NCBI GenBank assembly: GCA_026261815.1
Contig: JAMPIT010000174.1
Coordinates: forward strand, 16,391,894 to 16,455,893
Source: Monarcha castaneiventris obscurior
Taxonomy: Eukaryota > Chordata > Aves > Passeriformes > Monarchidae
Direction of reading: 5' to 3'
Length of the DNA: 64,000 bases
The position numbers were made by a program, and so were the translations under genes. The notes beneath the pieces were generated by a model that was given only the letters and a program-made list of their open reading frames with translations, had not been told where the DNA came from and did not search any database. Below, piece by piece: positions 1 to 14,700 of this stretch (its first letter is position 1; each line of letters begins with the position of its first letter).

Positions 1-3000
1 GGATGGGGCTGGGCATGACCTGGCAAGTCCTGCTGATTTGCTTCATCCCACAGATTACCCAGCAGCCGAGCATCGGTGCAGTCCCACTGCCGATCACATG
101 ATATCACCCAGCATAAATGCACTTAAATTGCTCAAGAGCCTTATGCAGCCCAAGAGCCCCCATGGGTATAAAGTATCTTGCTTTCCCATGCTGAGAGATC
201 AGAATCAGGCACAGTATTGGGTTAGGGAGTGGCAATAGTTGTTCCATAATTAACTTTGAAACCGGGTTCTCATTAGACCTTGCTTTTCATAAACACCCTT
301 CCCTCCACACATGCCTAATTTCCTACTGCTCATCAGGGAGGTTAATAGGGACTGAAGTCAGTCGTAAAACTCCCATGGGTTCCACTAATGTAGATTCACA
401 CCCACATAAGAAAGGGCAGTGAACTGGGTGCATCTCTTTAACTATCTTTTTTTTCCTAGACATATGCACAGCACCTTGCAGTGTGAAGAGCAAGCTGGGC
501 TGCTGCTGCCAATGAATGTTAAATACGTGTCACAGTGACACACTGAAAGGGCAGGATATTATATCACCCTCCACATTGTACAGAGTGTTTGCTCAGTGTC
601 AGCCCTATTCAAAACTACTGTCACATCTCTCTTGGATTTTTTTTTTATTGTTGTTCAGTGCTGTTGTTCCTGGGGCCTGTGCATGCTCCTTCGTTTATTC
701 ATGGTGCCCTGTATCTGCAAAACAATAAATGTGGGCAGGTGTCTTGTCCCATATAGAAAAGAACTTTTTTTATGTGTCAGGATCAGGCCCATCTTATCTT
801 GCTCTGAAATGGGAGTTTTGCCAAAGCAAAGAGACAGGGAAGGACAGATGCAGCTAAAGGAGAGGTGAGAAAGTGGGAGAAATGGGGGTAGGATGCAGAG
901 TGGAGCTCCTCTCCAAGGAGATAAGTCCAGCTGCATTTCCTTTCGGGGTGCAGGATTCATGTCACCACTAAAGAAAGGATAGGCACTTCATTTATCACCC
1001 TGAGTATCTGAACTGGATGGATCTTAGCCCCTTGTTGCAATAGGATGGTCTTTTCCATGAGGTGCCTGTTCCTCCCATCTGCCTGGGGAATGTCCTACAA
1101 CCCATCTGGTTTACCCCAGGTGTCTAAAATCAACGTGCTCAACATCAGGCAAGCTGCATCCCTGCATCCCACCCCTGGTTCCTGCTACCCACAGGCAGGG
1201 AGGAGCAGGAGTCAAGGAGATCACAGTTATGCTCCCAGTGCCTCTCCCCCTCCACCCCAGCCAGCAAATCCACACCCTGCTCACCAAGGGGGAGATTATA
1301 TTTTTGAGCCTCTTGAAAATTAATTAACCTTCCACTGAGCAAGTTTTACCTGAGGGATGGCTTCTTAGCTGATTTCCAGCCTAAGAACCAGTGAAGGGGG
1401 TCAACAAACAGTTTGACAGCTCAGCACAAAGCAGAAATGTGCTTATGAATGGAAAGGGATATCCAAGGCCACATTTCCAAGTCCTTTGGTCACTCATCTT
1501 ATGGTCTCAGAAGAGAAAAGGACTTTGCCTCACTGCAGTCATCCATGATATCTCTCCACTCACCAGGTTTTGGGACTTTCAGATGATTCCATCTTTCATT
1601 TTCCCATCTTGTAAGGAGCCTTTCTCCTGCTCCACATCTGCTGTTCTCCACCTTAGCCCCTCTCCTCCCCAGCTGCCTCCTGCCCGTCAGCCCGAAAACC
1701 AACCACAAAAATGCAAGGAAAGTTTCTTCACCTAGGTGGTGATGAGCAGCACAGCCAAGCCATTACCTGGCTGTGGAGGGAGAAATGCAATTGGAGAGAG
1801 GCTTCCCCATTCCTCCTGCCAAATGAGCAAAAGGCAAAATTCGATAGCAAACTCAGAGCAATTAAGTCCTCTGGCCAGTTTCAGCAGCTGTCAACAACTG
1901 GGGAAGGCATCATCCCAACTGGGGATGTGGCAGAGGTGAAAGACCCCTTTTGGCCAGCAGTCCAATGTGTAGAGGAAGGATGATCTCCTCAACAAAACGA
2001 TGTTCTCAACAAGGACAGAGAGGAAAAAAACCAGAGGTGAAATGACATGCCCCAGGCCCCATGGAGAGCAAGTGGCAGAGCCCAGCAAAGCACCAGGAGC
2101 TGCTGTGCAGTTCCTTCAAGCCTCCCTGACACCCTCCAGCAAGCCAGCTGAGGAATCCCCAGGAGTGCTGTTCCTGCAGACCTTGGGGGCTTCTTGACCC
2201 AAAGGCCCCAGGCCCAGTATCCAGCATCACTGTGGGATGTTGCAGCAGCCATGAACAGGTGTGTTTCTATTGGGCACAGAGAAATTTCTGTCTTCCAGGA
2301 CATCTCCAAATTATTCAGTCAAGAAAGGATGGCAGAACTCTTTGCACTTACCAGGAAATAACTGCGGTATTTGACTTTTGATGAGAACAATTGCTTGGCA
2401 AGAACAGATTCCCTTTTTTGTTGCACCAGACCTAAGGGGGTTCATTAGCTGCCCTCCACAGGTCAGCCCAGGACCAGCTTTTTGGAGAACTGATGGACTT
2501 GGGAATGGGTCCCAACATGTATGTGATGATTCCTTTGGACCAGGAATCTCCAGCTGGGAGGTAGACCCATGGCCAGCTGTCTGCCAGCCCCTGCCAGCTC
2601 TCACCTGCCTTGGCAGCAAAGCCTGCCATGAAATGCCACAATTTCCAGCCAGTATCACACCCAAAGGGCCATCAGAACTAGTCAGGGCAAGTCAGAGCAG
2701 CCCTAAGGCTGTTTGATGGCGTGTTTGCCGAGTCCCTCCACAGTGCAGAGGCACAAGAAGGCAGAGGGGTGGTTTAAAGCATCCCTGTAGTGGACTAACT
2801 CCGGACTGTGGCATTAGGGTGTGTGCACACTTGTGTGTGTGTGAGTGAATGTATCAATGTGAAATATGACTGATATAGGTGAATGAGTTCAGAGCCAACA
2901 TTACAGCTTCAGGGGAGCCAATCCAACATTGTTACTCATCTAATTCCAAAGAGCAGTTATTCCTTTTAGTCTAAGTTTTATTTTTATTTCAAATGTGATG

Positions 3001-6000
3001 TGGTTACAAACTCATTCCCTTGTATAATTTTGCTTTCCAAGTTAATTACAAGATGTTCTAATTAATTATATTTAATGATTAACGTACAAACTCACAAGGA
3101 ATGAACATAGCTTAGAGAACATTTGCTCTCAAAAGATATGTCTAGACTAGTTTGGTTTATCAAGAAAAGGTTGAAAAAATTAAAATGAGAGAGAGCCAGG
3201 GAGAGAGAGAGAGAGAGCAAAAATACACTGTGGAAGAAAAAATAACAATAAAAAAAGAAATGAAATTATGTCCAAACAAGAGCATATTTTTCTTTGGAGT
3301 TCAAACACCACCTTTAACCATCTCCCCACCCAGGATCTGATTACTTTTAATGGGACTCTGCTTGTGATTTAAGTTGTTGTTCATTTGTACAGTAATTAAG
3401 TTGAGTTGAGTTGGTGTCTATTACATCATGGTTTATATTATGAATTCACACTGCAATTATGTGCGTGTGTGCAAGGATAAGTGAGCAGAAAAAGGACCTT
3501 CTAGTTAAGATCACAACTGATAACTCCAGAAGGCTGGGCTTAGCTAAGCTCTGCCACTCTCTTCTTCTCCAGCCTTAACCATGTCACCTCCAGACACCCA
3601 AATGACACATACAGGAGTGGGGACTTTGCCTCCAGACATCCTAGTAACACATACACCAGAGAGAAATGCCCATGAGGAAGCGGAATCCTGGGAAGAGGCT
3701 GTGAGGCTGATCCTTCACCCCTCGGGCCAGATGGCTGCTGACACCTGAGTGCTCATCACTGAGCAGCCATGTGTCTAAGCCCAGTAGGACCATGGTTTCA
3801 AACAGGGTCTCCACTGCCACAGGAATCAGGGGTTATAACACGATGTGTCCACCCAGTGATGAAGAATACACACACGTATCTATTGCACACACCTCTGTTT
3901 GTGATATACACACACACCACCTGTGCATGTACAATAGACACCTAATTTCTAATGCAAGAAACTTAGATTTTATATGGGCAGAAATTTGAGTGGGTTAAAG
4001 TCGAAATACGTTCCAAGTCAAAATTTAAAAGCTTTTTTTTTTTTTCTTCCTTTTCTAGTACTTTTTCCAATTCATCAAATTACCAATGGGCTGAGAAACT
4101 CCCCTAAAAGTTAATGTCAAGATGATTGCAGCAAAGATTTTCGAGCAGAGACCTCCAGCTTGAAGCATGTGGGTGCTCTCCTGGGTTCAGTGCTTGTGGT
4201 GTCACATTGCTTGGTGAGCTGGCTGGGGACAAGGACACTCCTCCATGAGGTGCTGCACATGGGCTCCATTGTTCACTGAGGAAGATGAGCAGTCATGGCA
4301 AGGGGTAGAGATATACCAACTTTCATTTTCTGCTGTGAGAAGGGGCCAGTGTCATCTCCCCAGATTTATTCTCACCAGCACCACTGAGGTCTTATTACAA
4401 CCTTCCACCCAATATTGCACTGGAGCAGATTGGAGGCAGTGAAAAATCTTGTTTCACCAAGTTATGACAGAGGCATCAAACACTCCTGACAAGAGCCTGA
4501 AGGAAAACACCAGAACACCTTGTTTGAGCTAAAAAATTCACTTCCATTCTAGTATTAAATAACCCTGACTTTCTACCCTACCCTTCATGACTTTTATACT
4601 ATTTTATCCAGGAAGTGTCCACAAGTGAATTATGATGCTACACGAAAACAGCAGCAGCAGAAAAGGGCAATGAGGAATCTGGTCCCTTTTGGGATTTCTG
4701 GAAATGAAGCTGTGCACAGCAGATCCACAGGAATGAACTGGTTAATATTTGGAAAAACCAAGCACCACTTTTACCCCCTTTTCTTTTTCTGCGCTAGGAT
4801 CCCATCTGTGCTCCCAAGTCCCTATTCAGCATCTCAGGCTACATTCTTGGAAGCGTTTAACTTCATCTCTTCTAGTAAATAAGACATGCATGGGGCTGTT
4901 CTCTGGCCCAGAGGCCAATTGGCACAGACCAGTTTGCGTCCGTGCTGATAAGCGTCTTTCCTTCCAGAACTGGGGGGCTGCATCTGAACCGCCTGTGGGG
5001 ATGCTCCTTGGCCCAGGCTGTCCCTGGACCATGCCCAGGCATTGTCTGGGAGAGTGCTAGTTGGAACAGGACAAAAACATCACCAGGGACCATGGTAAAG
5101 GTTGGATAGTCTGGGAGATCATGTGCCAGTTCCTGGGCTTGAGCCCTGGCCCTGTTTAGTTTATCAACGCAGCCACAGATTTAGGTGCATAAGTGTAATT
5201 ATATAGGGACCTGATTCCCATGGATGTCCCTGTAGAATCCACCTCAAAACAGGTTTCAAAGCAGTCTGCCTGCACATGATCAGGACTTTGCCTAAATTAA
5301 CCAATAGAGAACACCAATGATAAAAGAGAAAAAATTAAATGTTTTAAATCCTGTCTCCCTATAGGATACAGGTACCATATTCTGGACAGCAAGAGGACAT
5401 CTCCCTTCCTGGAGAATTCATGGCCCTGAGCCCTCTCCTGGAGTTAAGCAAAGATTTTTCTCTGAGAAACCAAAGGAAGGGACATGCAGTTTCCTCTTCC
5501 CCACCTCTTTTATCCTTCTTCTGAAGGACCTCAGTAGATGTGTAAGTACTGGGTGAGTTCAGCCCTTCTTCTGAAAGGATTTGAACTGTCTTTCCAGGAC
5601 AGTGCATGAAAAAAGTGGAAGGAGGAAGTTCTGGGAAGCTGAAGGAAGAGGACAAATAGAAAGTGCTGAGAGACACTAGCCAGGAGGGGTTGTTATTGAC
5701 ATGTAAGATTTTATTATTAATTAATTAGGAAAAGGAGGGAGAAAAAATAAAAATAAATAAAGATTGGAAGAGAATCTAAAATACTGTAGTAAAACAAAAC
5801 TTTGCTTTGCTGTTAATCCCACTGAAGTCTCTAGCCTGGTGTTGTCTCAGCAGAACATATTCTGTGAGCAACTTGGGAAGTAATTTGAGCGTCTCTGAAG
5901 TCTTTCATTGGCTCATCCAGTATTAAATCATCTGGCAATGAGGAAAAGTGTTTAAAGTTAACTTCCATACAGAACAAATTCCCCTGGAAAACTCTTGTCA

Positions 6001-9000
6001 TTCAGCCCGGTTTACCCAAAGTCTGGTAGCATTGATTAGACTGGGGCTGGGTTTGAAATGTTTTATGTGTTTTCATTTTTTCTGTTTAAAACAAAATGCA
6101 ATTAAAAAAGAGTGCTGCATATTTCTATGGACTTAGCCACTTAGTGGAAAACTTAGATGGCAAATGTTTGAGTTGGTGAAGACGAAGCTGGTGCAAGGCT
6201 TTGTGACGTGCTTGTCTGTCATCCCTGGACAATCAAACTGCTACTGCAGCTTCTCTAGGACACTGGGGATTAAAAGCCTTGTGTAGGTGACACTGCAGAC
6301 CCCAGGAAGCAAGAAGCATCTCTTCTTGCTACTGCCTTCTAACCAAGAGCTTTGCAACTCAGAGCTGGTTCTAAAAGTATCCTTGTACTCCCACTCGGGG
6401 GTGGTGTAGCAGGACCCCCCACCTCCAATTCCACTCATGGGGATTTTGCATCCACCCTGGTCTTTTCTTCTCTACTTTCTAAATGCCAGTGAGGCAGTGA
6501 AGCCTTTGATGTTCCCAGGAGTCCTGCTTCAGTGCCTTTCTCCATGCACCCTCCCACCAGCACCCAGCCAACCCAAGGAGATCCTCATCCGCAGGCAGTG
6601 TGGTGTGTCCTCCCAAAGGGCCAGCACCGCGTCTCCACACACCCACCTGGTCCTACCTGGTCCCCTGGTGGCTCAACACCTGCCACTTGCTCCCAGCTGC
6701 CTCCATCTACTTTAACCCAGGTCACCTCGGCTTTTTTCCCTTGTTTCCAACCCAATTCTCCATTCTCACTAGCTACGCTGACAGTCCTGCTCATCTCTTC
6801 CTACCCGCAGGCTTGGGAAGCTGGAACACCCCGTCAAGTAACACACCTAGTTAACTGTGTAATGCTGTACCTATGGGGCAATTCCATCCCAGCACCTGCA
6901 GGGATCCTGATTACACCCTAAAACATGATATTTCAATTTCATTATCTGATTGGGCATCAGCAACGAGCACCACTAATGAGTATATTAGTCAGTTCCTTTA
7001 TTAAACTAGCGGCAGCATTTGATGCAATGACCTCCTGATGTAGCTCTTTGATGCCATGTGATTTGATTTTTATTTCTTCTTTTTTTTTTCCTTTTAATTG
7101 AGAAAGATACAGCAAAGCAAATAAAAAAAAAACTGTGAGGAACAGAATTAGCACATTGGCAAAGCAGGCAAATACATGTTCAGCAAGGAGAATAAATTTT
7201 ATTGTAACTGCAGAAGTGGTAAGTGGCGAGCTCTAGCTAGCTAACATTAGAATATAACCATTCATTACTCCTGCCATTATTATTATGAATTTGTTGTTGT
7301 TATTCTATTACACAGCCAGTCCTGAGGACTGGTTTTGCCATCTGTAACCTGGCGATCTTTCACCCTTAGCAATTGTTGTTTGGCCGTGTTACCACAGGGC
7401 TCTTGTGCAAGAGGCTGCACAAGCCCTGAACAAAAAGGGGATACCAGCCCCAGGGCATTTCCAGTGTAAGTGACAGATGAGTGACAACAGGCAGGTGCTA
7501 ATGGACAGAGGAGCATGAGGAAACAGGGTCACACATGTGGCTGAATCCAGGGTGAAGTTTTGGAGCAAGCTTCGGGTTCAGCCAGCTCCCAGCTCCATCA
7601 GTGAAGCATTGCATTCAGGCACTTCAATTCCTATGTCCTGCCCAGACTCCAGCCTGGGGAATAGTACAGAACATCCTACCAAAACTCCCATTATTGTTTT
7701 CACTAGAGAAATCATCACACTTTTTCTTCCAAGAAACTCTGATACCACAGTCACAGCCCTGGATGACTCCTGCAACCCTTTCCAAACATGACTGCATTTT
7801 CACAGATTTCATCTCAGGTCCAGTTCTAACCTGATATTTAATCATAAGAGTGTTCAGAGCTCCTTCGGATAATTACTGAAGGTATTAAGCCATCCCAGGC
7901 TGAAGTATCAGGTGCTTTCACACAGGCAAATGGCTTGCATGGGCTTACATAAGAAGCATTTGCACTGGCCATAGATCATTTGTGGCCCTGCTCTGGCATG
8001 TTGTCACATGGAATACCATCATACCATCCACCTGGCTATGGGAATTTGAAGCCAGCTCACTCAGGCTGCTGAAAGTAAGACGGGAAGTACACTGGAGATT
8101 TTAACAGAATTATTTCTGCAGTCATTTTTCTACAGGAATTCAAGAACCAAAAAACAAACCAAGAACATGAGGACAGAAAAAATATCTCTATTGGTATGGT
8201 AAGGGTTGGAAGGCCCAACCTGCCTACTTCCTGCATGATCTTGTATCCAACAGGTTAAAACATTACTCCACTGTGCCAGGAATGTAGTCTAAACCTAATA
8301 GTCATGTGCCACCAAGCTGTTGTCTTCTTCCCCATCAGTAGTAAACTTGCTTCCCCCTGCCTTGGAGGATGTGCCTGCACTGGCCCTACTTATAGTAACC
8401 AGAGCTGGGTTTCTGCTGGGTCCAGAGGCCTGATTCAGATTTCTCTTCAAGGGAAACAGGGCCCTACATCAAGGTTCAGGAGCAAAATCCTGCCCAGAAA
8501 TAATGCCAAATTCTCAGCAACTCAAGCAATACTTCCATGACTTCCCTGAACCAGGACTGGCAAGTGAGCCCTCCACTGCCCATCTTCATGGTAGCTGGAA
8601 ACTGGGCATTTTTGGGGGATACCAACAGAAGACCAAACAGGAGCTGGAGACCCCTCTCCTCCCAGTACTCTGGAGTAGCTCAGCCAAACTGGGCCCTGTT
8701 GTGTCTTTGTAAGCAGACCCTCTGCCACAAATCCTGCAGCTAAGCTCTGTGTCCACACATCCCTGGCAGGCCTCCCAGCACACCCGGGTCTGTAATGGGC
8801 CTGCCTCCATCTGACTGCCCAGTTAACATCCTCCTGCTGCCTCCTTAATTATAATCCCTTTATTTTATCTAACCCCAATTGTAGCAGTTAGTGAGTCACC
8901 AGGCTCCATAACAAGACGATCAGGACACATTTCATATTACACTGCAGTTTTCATTCCAGGGCGTGGGTTGAAGGCGTTGTTTATTTATTTTAATTTGGTT

Positions 9001-10379
9001 CGGTTTGGGGTTTTCTCACAGGTGATGGAGTACAGAGATTTAAGCAGGGGGTAGAAGGGTGGAAGGGGTAAAAAACAAAAACAACCTCAATCCATCTGGA
9101 TCAATTAAACCTTGTTGAAAAGTTTTCAACCTCAGGGTTGCCTGAGGTAGGTCTAATAGTCACACTCTTTGGCATTTAATGAAAATGCTAATGATTTCTT
9201 CTTTGGAATATATTTTCACTTCTAGTTTGAACAAGATGCATCTCTCCTCCAATCAATTCCACAAGCTCTTAATTTTTTTCCTCCCCATCTATGCGCGTGC
9301 CCCTTCAGGGCAAATTAAGAAATTATTGCCTCTATCCAAAAAGTAGCTGAAATGTGCAGCCTTGTGCTTCACGTCACAGGGGTGGAAAAGAAAAAAATCT
9401 TTACATTGGAGCAACAATCCCGTTCATGTCTGACTTGTGTAGGAAAAATATGGCGTCAAACCTTTCTCATCCTGGTTCTCCAGGGAAAGCTGCAGGCACG
9501 GGTCTCAGCCTGTGAAAATCACCATTGATCCAACAGAGCTGCCTTTGGATTGAAGACCTCGCCTACAAGGTTCAATTTTCTTGTTAGTAGTCCACTGTAG
9601 TGAGAGTAAGAGTGAACAAACAAAGAGAGGGGTGTTTAAGTATAGGACGAGACTTTCCTCCCCCAGTTTCTAAGGGATCAGAATGGAGATGAGTGCTTCA
9701 GGTCATCTATAGACTCTGGAGAGGGACAAGTTTTCCCCCATCCCAAACTAGATACTGAAATTTTTAATGGCTGAAATATGATGGCTGAAACAAAGGCATC
9801 AAGTGGAAGAACTGCCACAAGTCAAATCCACTTAGAATTTGCAAAGGAAATTCAAACAAATCACAAAAGTTTCCAGTAAAGGATGGGAATGCTGAACACA
9901 GGCTTAGAGGCATAAAGGCTAATGGAAAAGAGGGATGGGAGTATGAAGTGTTTTCTTGAAATTGCCATCGGCTCAAGGGAAAACTAAACAATCTCCCTGC
10001 AGAGGTCTGAGAAAAGGCACAAAGAATCATTAGTTTTGCCTAAACTAGCATATTAACCAAGTCCAGGACATGTGATTGCCTTGCTCTTAGCTCTGTCCCT
10101 AGCAAGTTTTGTCCTGTGGCACCTGATATGCTGAGGAGTGGTTGAGAAAATATCATGTGCATTATTGCCAGTACACAGTACCCATGGGACAACTCTTTTT
10201 TGGTGGGAAGTTTGATTTTAAAGTGTAGGTGTACCTTCTCAAGCCATGCCCTGCCATGATTTTTGGGATCAGGAAATAAATGCCAGACCATTTTATTTAC
10301 TTGTCTAAGCATAGACACAAAATCTGACTGTGAATAATTTCAAAAGTTCTACAAAGTCCTAAGCTGAAGCAGTTAAACC
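1..10379. other. Intergenic DNA downstream of GATA3, no gene seen
   Basis: All open frames here are short (about 130 codons or less), lack recognisable domains and have no convincing splice context. Contents are ordinary A+T-rich vertebrate noncoding sequence with a GT-rich run (2820-2845), a (GA)9 run (3200-3218) and scattered poly-A/T runs. The stretch 9150-9420 is A+T-rich with balanced complex sequence and may be regulatory. Confidence 0.7.
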
Positions 10380-10384
10380 AGAAG

Positions 10385-10795
10385 ATGTGGGCTGGCATCA
10401 GCAATAAGTCAGATTATGGAACACATACAGCAAGAAAGAATAATTAAAGGCATGGATGTAAATGAAAATTGCAATAAAACACGTGTTTTAGAAAAGATAG
10501 ATCACTCTGAACTGACCTGATAATTTGCTTTGATAGATCACTGATTTTCTAATGAAAGAAATGTAGTAGATCTAATCTCTCTGGACTTCAGTAAAACTTT
10601 TGATATGGTACCTCATGAGAAATTATTAAGTGGTAGAATATGGAGATCAGGAGAGGAATTTTTTGATGGAAAGGGGAGTCACTACATAGGAAATTACAAC
10701 AGGTGGTGTTGAGAGAGGAAGTACTGAGCTGGAGTTATGACTGCAGTCCTTCAGAAATCAGTTTGGGGACTGAATTTTTTTCTGAAAAGTGGGAT
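10385..10795 (+). mobile_element. Old CR1-like LINE fragment, reverse-transcriptase part
   Basis: The plus-strand frame from about 10560 reads VVDLISLDFSKTFDMVPHEK and then LL, the conserved LDFSKAFD block around motif A of the LINE reverse transcriptase (catalytic Asp in LDF). The flanking DNA continues the resemblance to an ancient CR1 subfamily (the ggtggtgttgagagaggaag and cagtttggggactgaa segments at 10700-10775). Both ends are truncated and the frame decays, so it is a fossil. It is interrupted or bordered on the right by a younger CR1 in the opposite orientation. Confidence 0.7.
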
Positions 10796-10802
10796 GCATG
10801 CA

Positions 10803-11780
10803 TCACAGAATCAGAATCATTTAGTTTGGAAAAGACCTTTAAGATCACCAAGTCCAACCATTAACCCAGCACTGCCAAGGCCACCACTAACCTGTATCTC
10901 CACACACCACATCCACATGTTTTTTAAATTCCTCCAGGAATGGTGACTCCACTGCTTGCTTGGGCAACGTGTTCAAGTGCTGAAGACACTGGTGAAGACA
11001 TTTTTCCTCATATTCAATCTAAACCTTCATTGCCATGACTTGAGGCTATTTCCTCTTGTCACTTGTTATTTAGGAGAAAAATCAACCCCCACCTCACTAC
11101 AGCCTCCTTCCAGGTAGTTGTAGAGGGCAATAAGGTCCCCCCAGTCCTCCTTTTTTCCAGACTAAACAACCCCAGTTCCCTCAGCTGCTCCTTATGTGAT
11201 TTACTCTCTAGACCCTTCACCAGTTTCTTTTCCCTTCTCTGGACATTCTCCAGCACCTCAATGTCTTTCGTTACAGAATTATAGATTAGTTTACCTTGGA
11301 AGAGACCTTCAAAGTTCATCTAATCCAGGAGCCCAAAACTGAACATGGGACTTGAGGTGTGTCCTCACCAGTGAGGAGTTCAGAGGGACAATCACTGCCC
11401 TGGTCCTGCTGGCCACACTATTTTTGATCCAAGCCATGACACCATTAGTCTTCTTGGCCACCTGGGCACAGCTGGCTCATCCAGCTGTTGACCAACACCT
11501 CCAGGTCCTGTTCAGACACTCTTCCCCAAGCCTGTAGCACTGCAAGGAGTTGTTGTGACCTAAGGGCAGGACCCACCATTTTGCCTTATTGAACCTCATC
11601 CAACTGTCTCTCAGCCCATGGATCCAGCCTCTCCAGATCCCTCTGCAGGGCCTTCCCACCCTCCAGCTGATCAACACTCCCTCCCCACTTAGTGTCATCT
11701 GTGAACTTACTGAGGATGCACTCAATCCCCTTATGAAGGTCATTGATAAGGTATTAAACAGAATTGGATCAAGCATTAAA
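10803..11780 (-). mobile_element. CR1 LINE 3' portion, 5'-truncated
   Basis: The left edge, cacagaatcagaatcattta followed by ttggaaaagacc and ccaagtccaacc, is the reverse complement of a CR1 3' end. The remainder follows the CR1 ORF2 end: the minus frame around 11220-11130 reads [13 protein letters not shown], and the minus sequence 11580-11380 gives recognisable CR1 ORF2 text. The similarity fades near 11780. The copy carries a 61-bp extra segment at 11270-11330 that itself resembles a CR1 3' end. Stops break the frame, so it is inactive. Confidence 0.85.
11270..11330 (-). mobile_element. CR1 3'-end snippet nested in another CR1 copy
   Basis: Between aatgtctttc and agcccaaaactg, which are almost adjacent in CR1 copies, lies ttacagaattatagattag followed by ccttggaagagaccttcaaag and a tctaatccagg end. 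This matches the terminal CR1 motif seen at 10803-10860, in the same orientation. It is best read as a very short 5'-truncated CR1 insertion or a template switch. Confidence 0.6.
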
Positions 11781-14700
11781 AGAGAGCGTGTGACATGGCT
11801 ACCAAAAATGTGCCTCATAAAGTATTTCCCATAAGGAGAGGGGAGTTTCTGTCTTGTTCTGCACAAAGCACATGGACGACAACCTCAAAAGCAACAAAAC
11901 AGATCCTAGTTACCTGTATTTAGGAGAGATGAACTCAGAGTACAAAGCTAAAGTGCTGAGATGTGTCAGAAGAAGAAGATACATCTTGGTTTTAGCTGAA
12001 CAAAGTGAGGACTGGAACAACAGTGCTGACTAATATATAAATACATCAGGAGAGCAAATAGGGAGAAAAAAAGATCTTTTTAAACTAAAAGACAGCATAG
12101 TTCCAACAAATGGCATAAGCTAAAACTAAATAAACACAGGCTGGTGAAAGACCTGAACAACTTCCAGTTTGTGCAGTGAGAGCAAAAATACATCAACAAG
12201 AACGTTCCTTCCCCAAGAACCATTTTCAGATCATGGAAGACTTTAACAGAGAGAAGAGATATAACTTAGAGAATCAAGAGGTGCCCTCCAGTTTTACATG
12301 TCTGTATGTGAGAAAGAGCAAGTAAACTTCTTGAAGACAGAAAAACCTGTTTTGTACGCTACACCAAAAACTGTCTGGTTGCCCTTTTAGCACCTGGAAC
12401 TTCCTTTTTCTCACCAGGCTGCTGGTGTTTCACTTGTAACAATAAACTAATTGAATAGCCCATTGACAGATTTGCATGCCACAGTCCTCCCGCTTCTGAT
12501 TTCTTTGTTGCATTTGTGTACATCTAAGACCAAAAAAAAGAAAAGGAAAAAAACCCAACAACAACTAGCAGGAGAAACAAAGCAAACACACATGCACACA
12601 GCACTTCCAAACTGGTCTTAAGAGCAAACAATGGTAGGAAGGGATAACTACCACTCTCAGGGCTCTCAGATGATCAGGTCAGCCAAGCAGATACAGGGAA
12701 AGGGGATTTTGAGAAACAAATAATGCCTGTGCCTGAAATGGGAGCTTTGCTGTAAAGAGAAAAGAAACATATGCTTTTCAGCTGGAGTGGATTTCTTATG
12801 TTGCTCAGAAGTGACTGGCTCATCCTCAGTGTAAAGGACCGGTGTTGTATTAACCATTCTGTATCAGTTTCCCTCTCGAGTCCCCTGCCTGAGACGCCAG
12901 GTTATTTCATTTCTGACAGGCAGCACAAACAGGAGCCTGGAGTCACTCAAGTCCCTGATGGTGCTGAGCAGACATCCATCTGTGCTTCCCAGGATGCATA
13001 TCTATACCCTGTCAGGGCTGGATTGCCTGGGCAGCATTGGTCAGGGGCTGGGACAAGTGGTGACAGTGGACTGACAAATGCAAGGCCTTAGTGTTCACAG
13101 GCTACCACATCAGCTGGAGGTTCTTGATAGGATCCCTGATGTCCTGCCCCTTCTTCTCTGTGAGCTGACCTTGTCCAAAAGGGAACAACACAGCCTCAGC
13201 ATCCTTCTCATTGAGAGCAGAAAGTCCCCTGGGAGCACATGGGCCTCAGGAAGCTCTGTGAAAAGCCTGATTGTTAGAGCACAGGCAAAATGTCTGCTCT
13301 GCAAGTAGTTTAACACATTTTGGGTCCATCATCATTCTCCCCGTTCTCATGTGGTATTGTTTATGCTTAAGCCAGCATTCTGAAACAGGCACTGCCAGGT
13401 TCTGCATCATGACGGCAACAGAGCTGGCTCCTTTATTATGTATCCATTCCTAACTGAAAATAAGGCATTTGCCCCCGGGGAAGAGGGAGGTGAGCTACCG
13501 TCTGAGTTTTTCTCTGTACCACCCTCTACCTCACATGGTTTCAGAGCCAACATACACAAAGTTCCCTTTGCCTTCAACCTACGTACCTGAACACAGTCCC
13601 ACTCCCAACTATTCCCTCCCTGCAGTTGTTTGCCCACTTCTCGGAATTGTATTTCAGCTGTCTATGGCCTGGATCCAGTGGGAAAAAAAAGACCTCCCAA
13701 CACCAGAGCTGTTATTTACCATAGACCTAGATTCCTTTGGTACAGGAGCATTTGCTTCCTTGAAAGACCAAGACTCACAGCTGAAACGTAGGAGATTTTC
13801 CTGAAACTAGAGCTGGGAATGATCCCCAAATCCTACATTTAAGCAGAATAACGTCAGGGGAGTCTGGACCTGCTTTGATCTTTACAGCATCAGCCCCTCT
13901 CTCTTCAAGCTCAAAGCAAAGCAGATTGGGACTTGCTGTCTTGGCCCAAATGAACATCAAGATAGATGCTGAAGACTTCTTTGTTCCTTGAATGTCAACT
14001 GTAAGTGTGAGTCATTGTAGCTTCAGGAAGGAGGGAACCTCGCAGACAAGGTCTTTCTGAGGGAGAGATGGGAATTGATAGCTGATGCAGAAGATCCAGT
14101 TTTAAAGATACGAAGCTAGAATCTCAAGGGCACTTGTCTCCCATTGATTCTTAAGTGCCTTATGACATCCAACCATAATGACTGAATCTGAAAATAATTA
14201 ATTTCAAGGGATTCCAAGTGCATCATTCCACCTTGTTGCAGTGCTTAATAAAACTAAATATCCGTGTATCACCCAGATAACAGCTTAAAGCTCAGTTGTA
14301 CTCTTTATCTCCTGATAAGCCTTTCCCCAAAACCAGATCAACTTTCTTGGGCTGCAGGTGTGATCATTCCCCTCTCAGTACGGCTCTGCATTTTTTTCTC
14401 ATTAAGAGAATTCAATGGGATTTCTTACATGAGGGTGGAGCAACTTAACAATGAACAACTTGGCAAAATTGGGCTTTATGTAATTACTTGAGGATTTGGC
14501 CCAACATACTGGTACAACATGAGATGTATCTCATGATCTTTCACTTGCGTAACCCTCTTCCTCTTGTTGTTTATTGTCATCCCTTGCTGGGTTAGTTCCT
14601 TGGGGCAGAGACCTTTTATTTAATTAGTCTGGAAAGGGCCTGGCACACCTACAGAGCCATATTAATAATGAGAAACAGTACTAACGTACCCACAAGAAGA

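Noticed and set aside
8186..8290. Possible further CR1 end (gtaagggttggaaggcccaa)
   Set aside because: Only a short phrase resembles CR1 and the flanks do not continue it.
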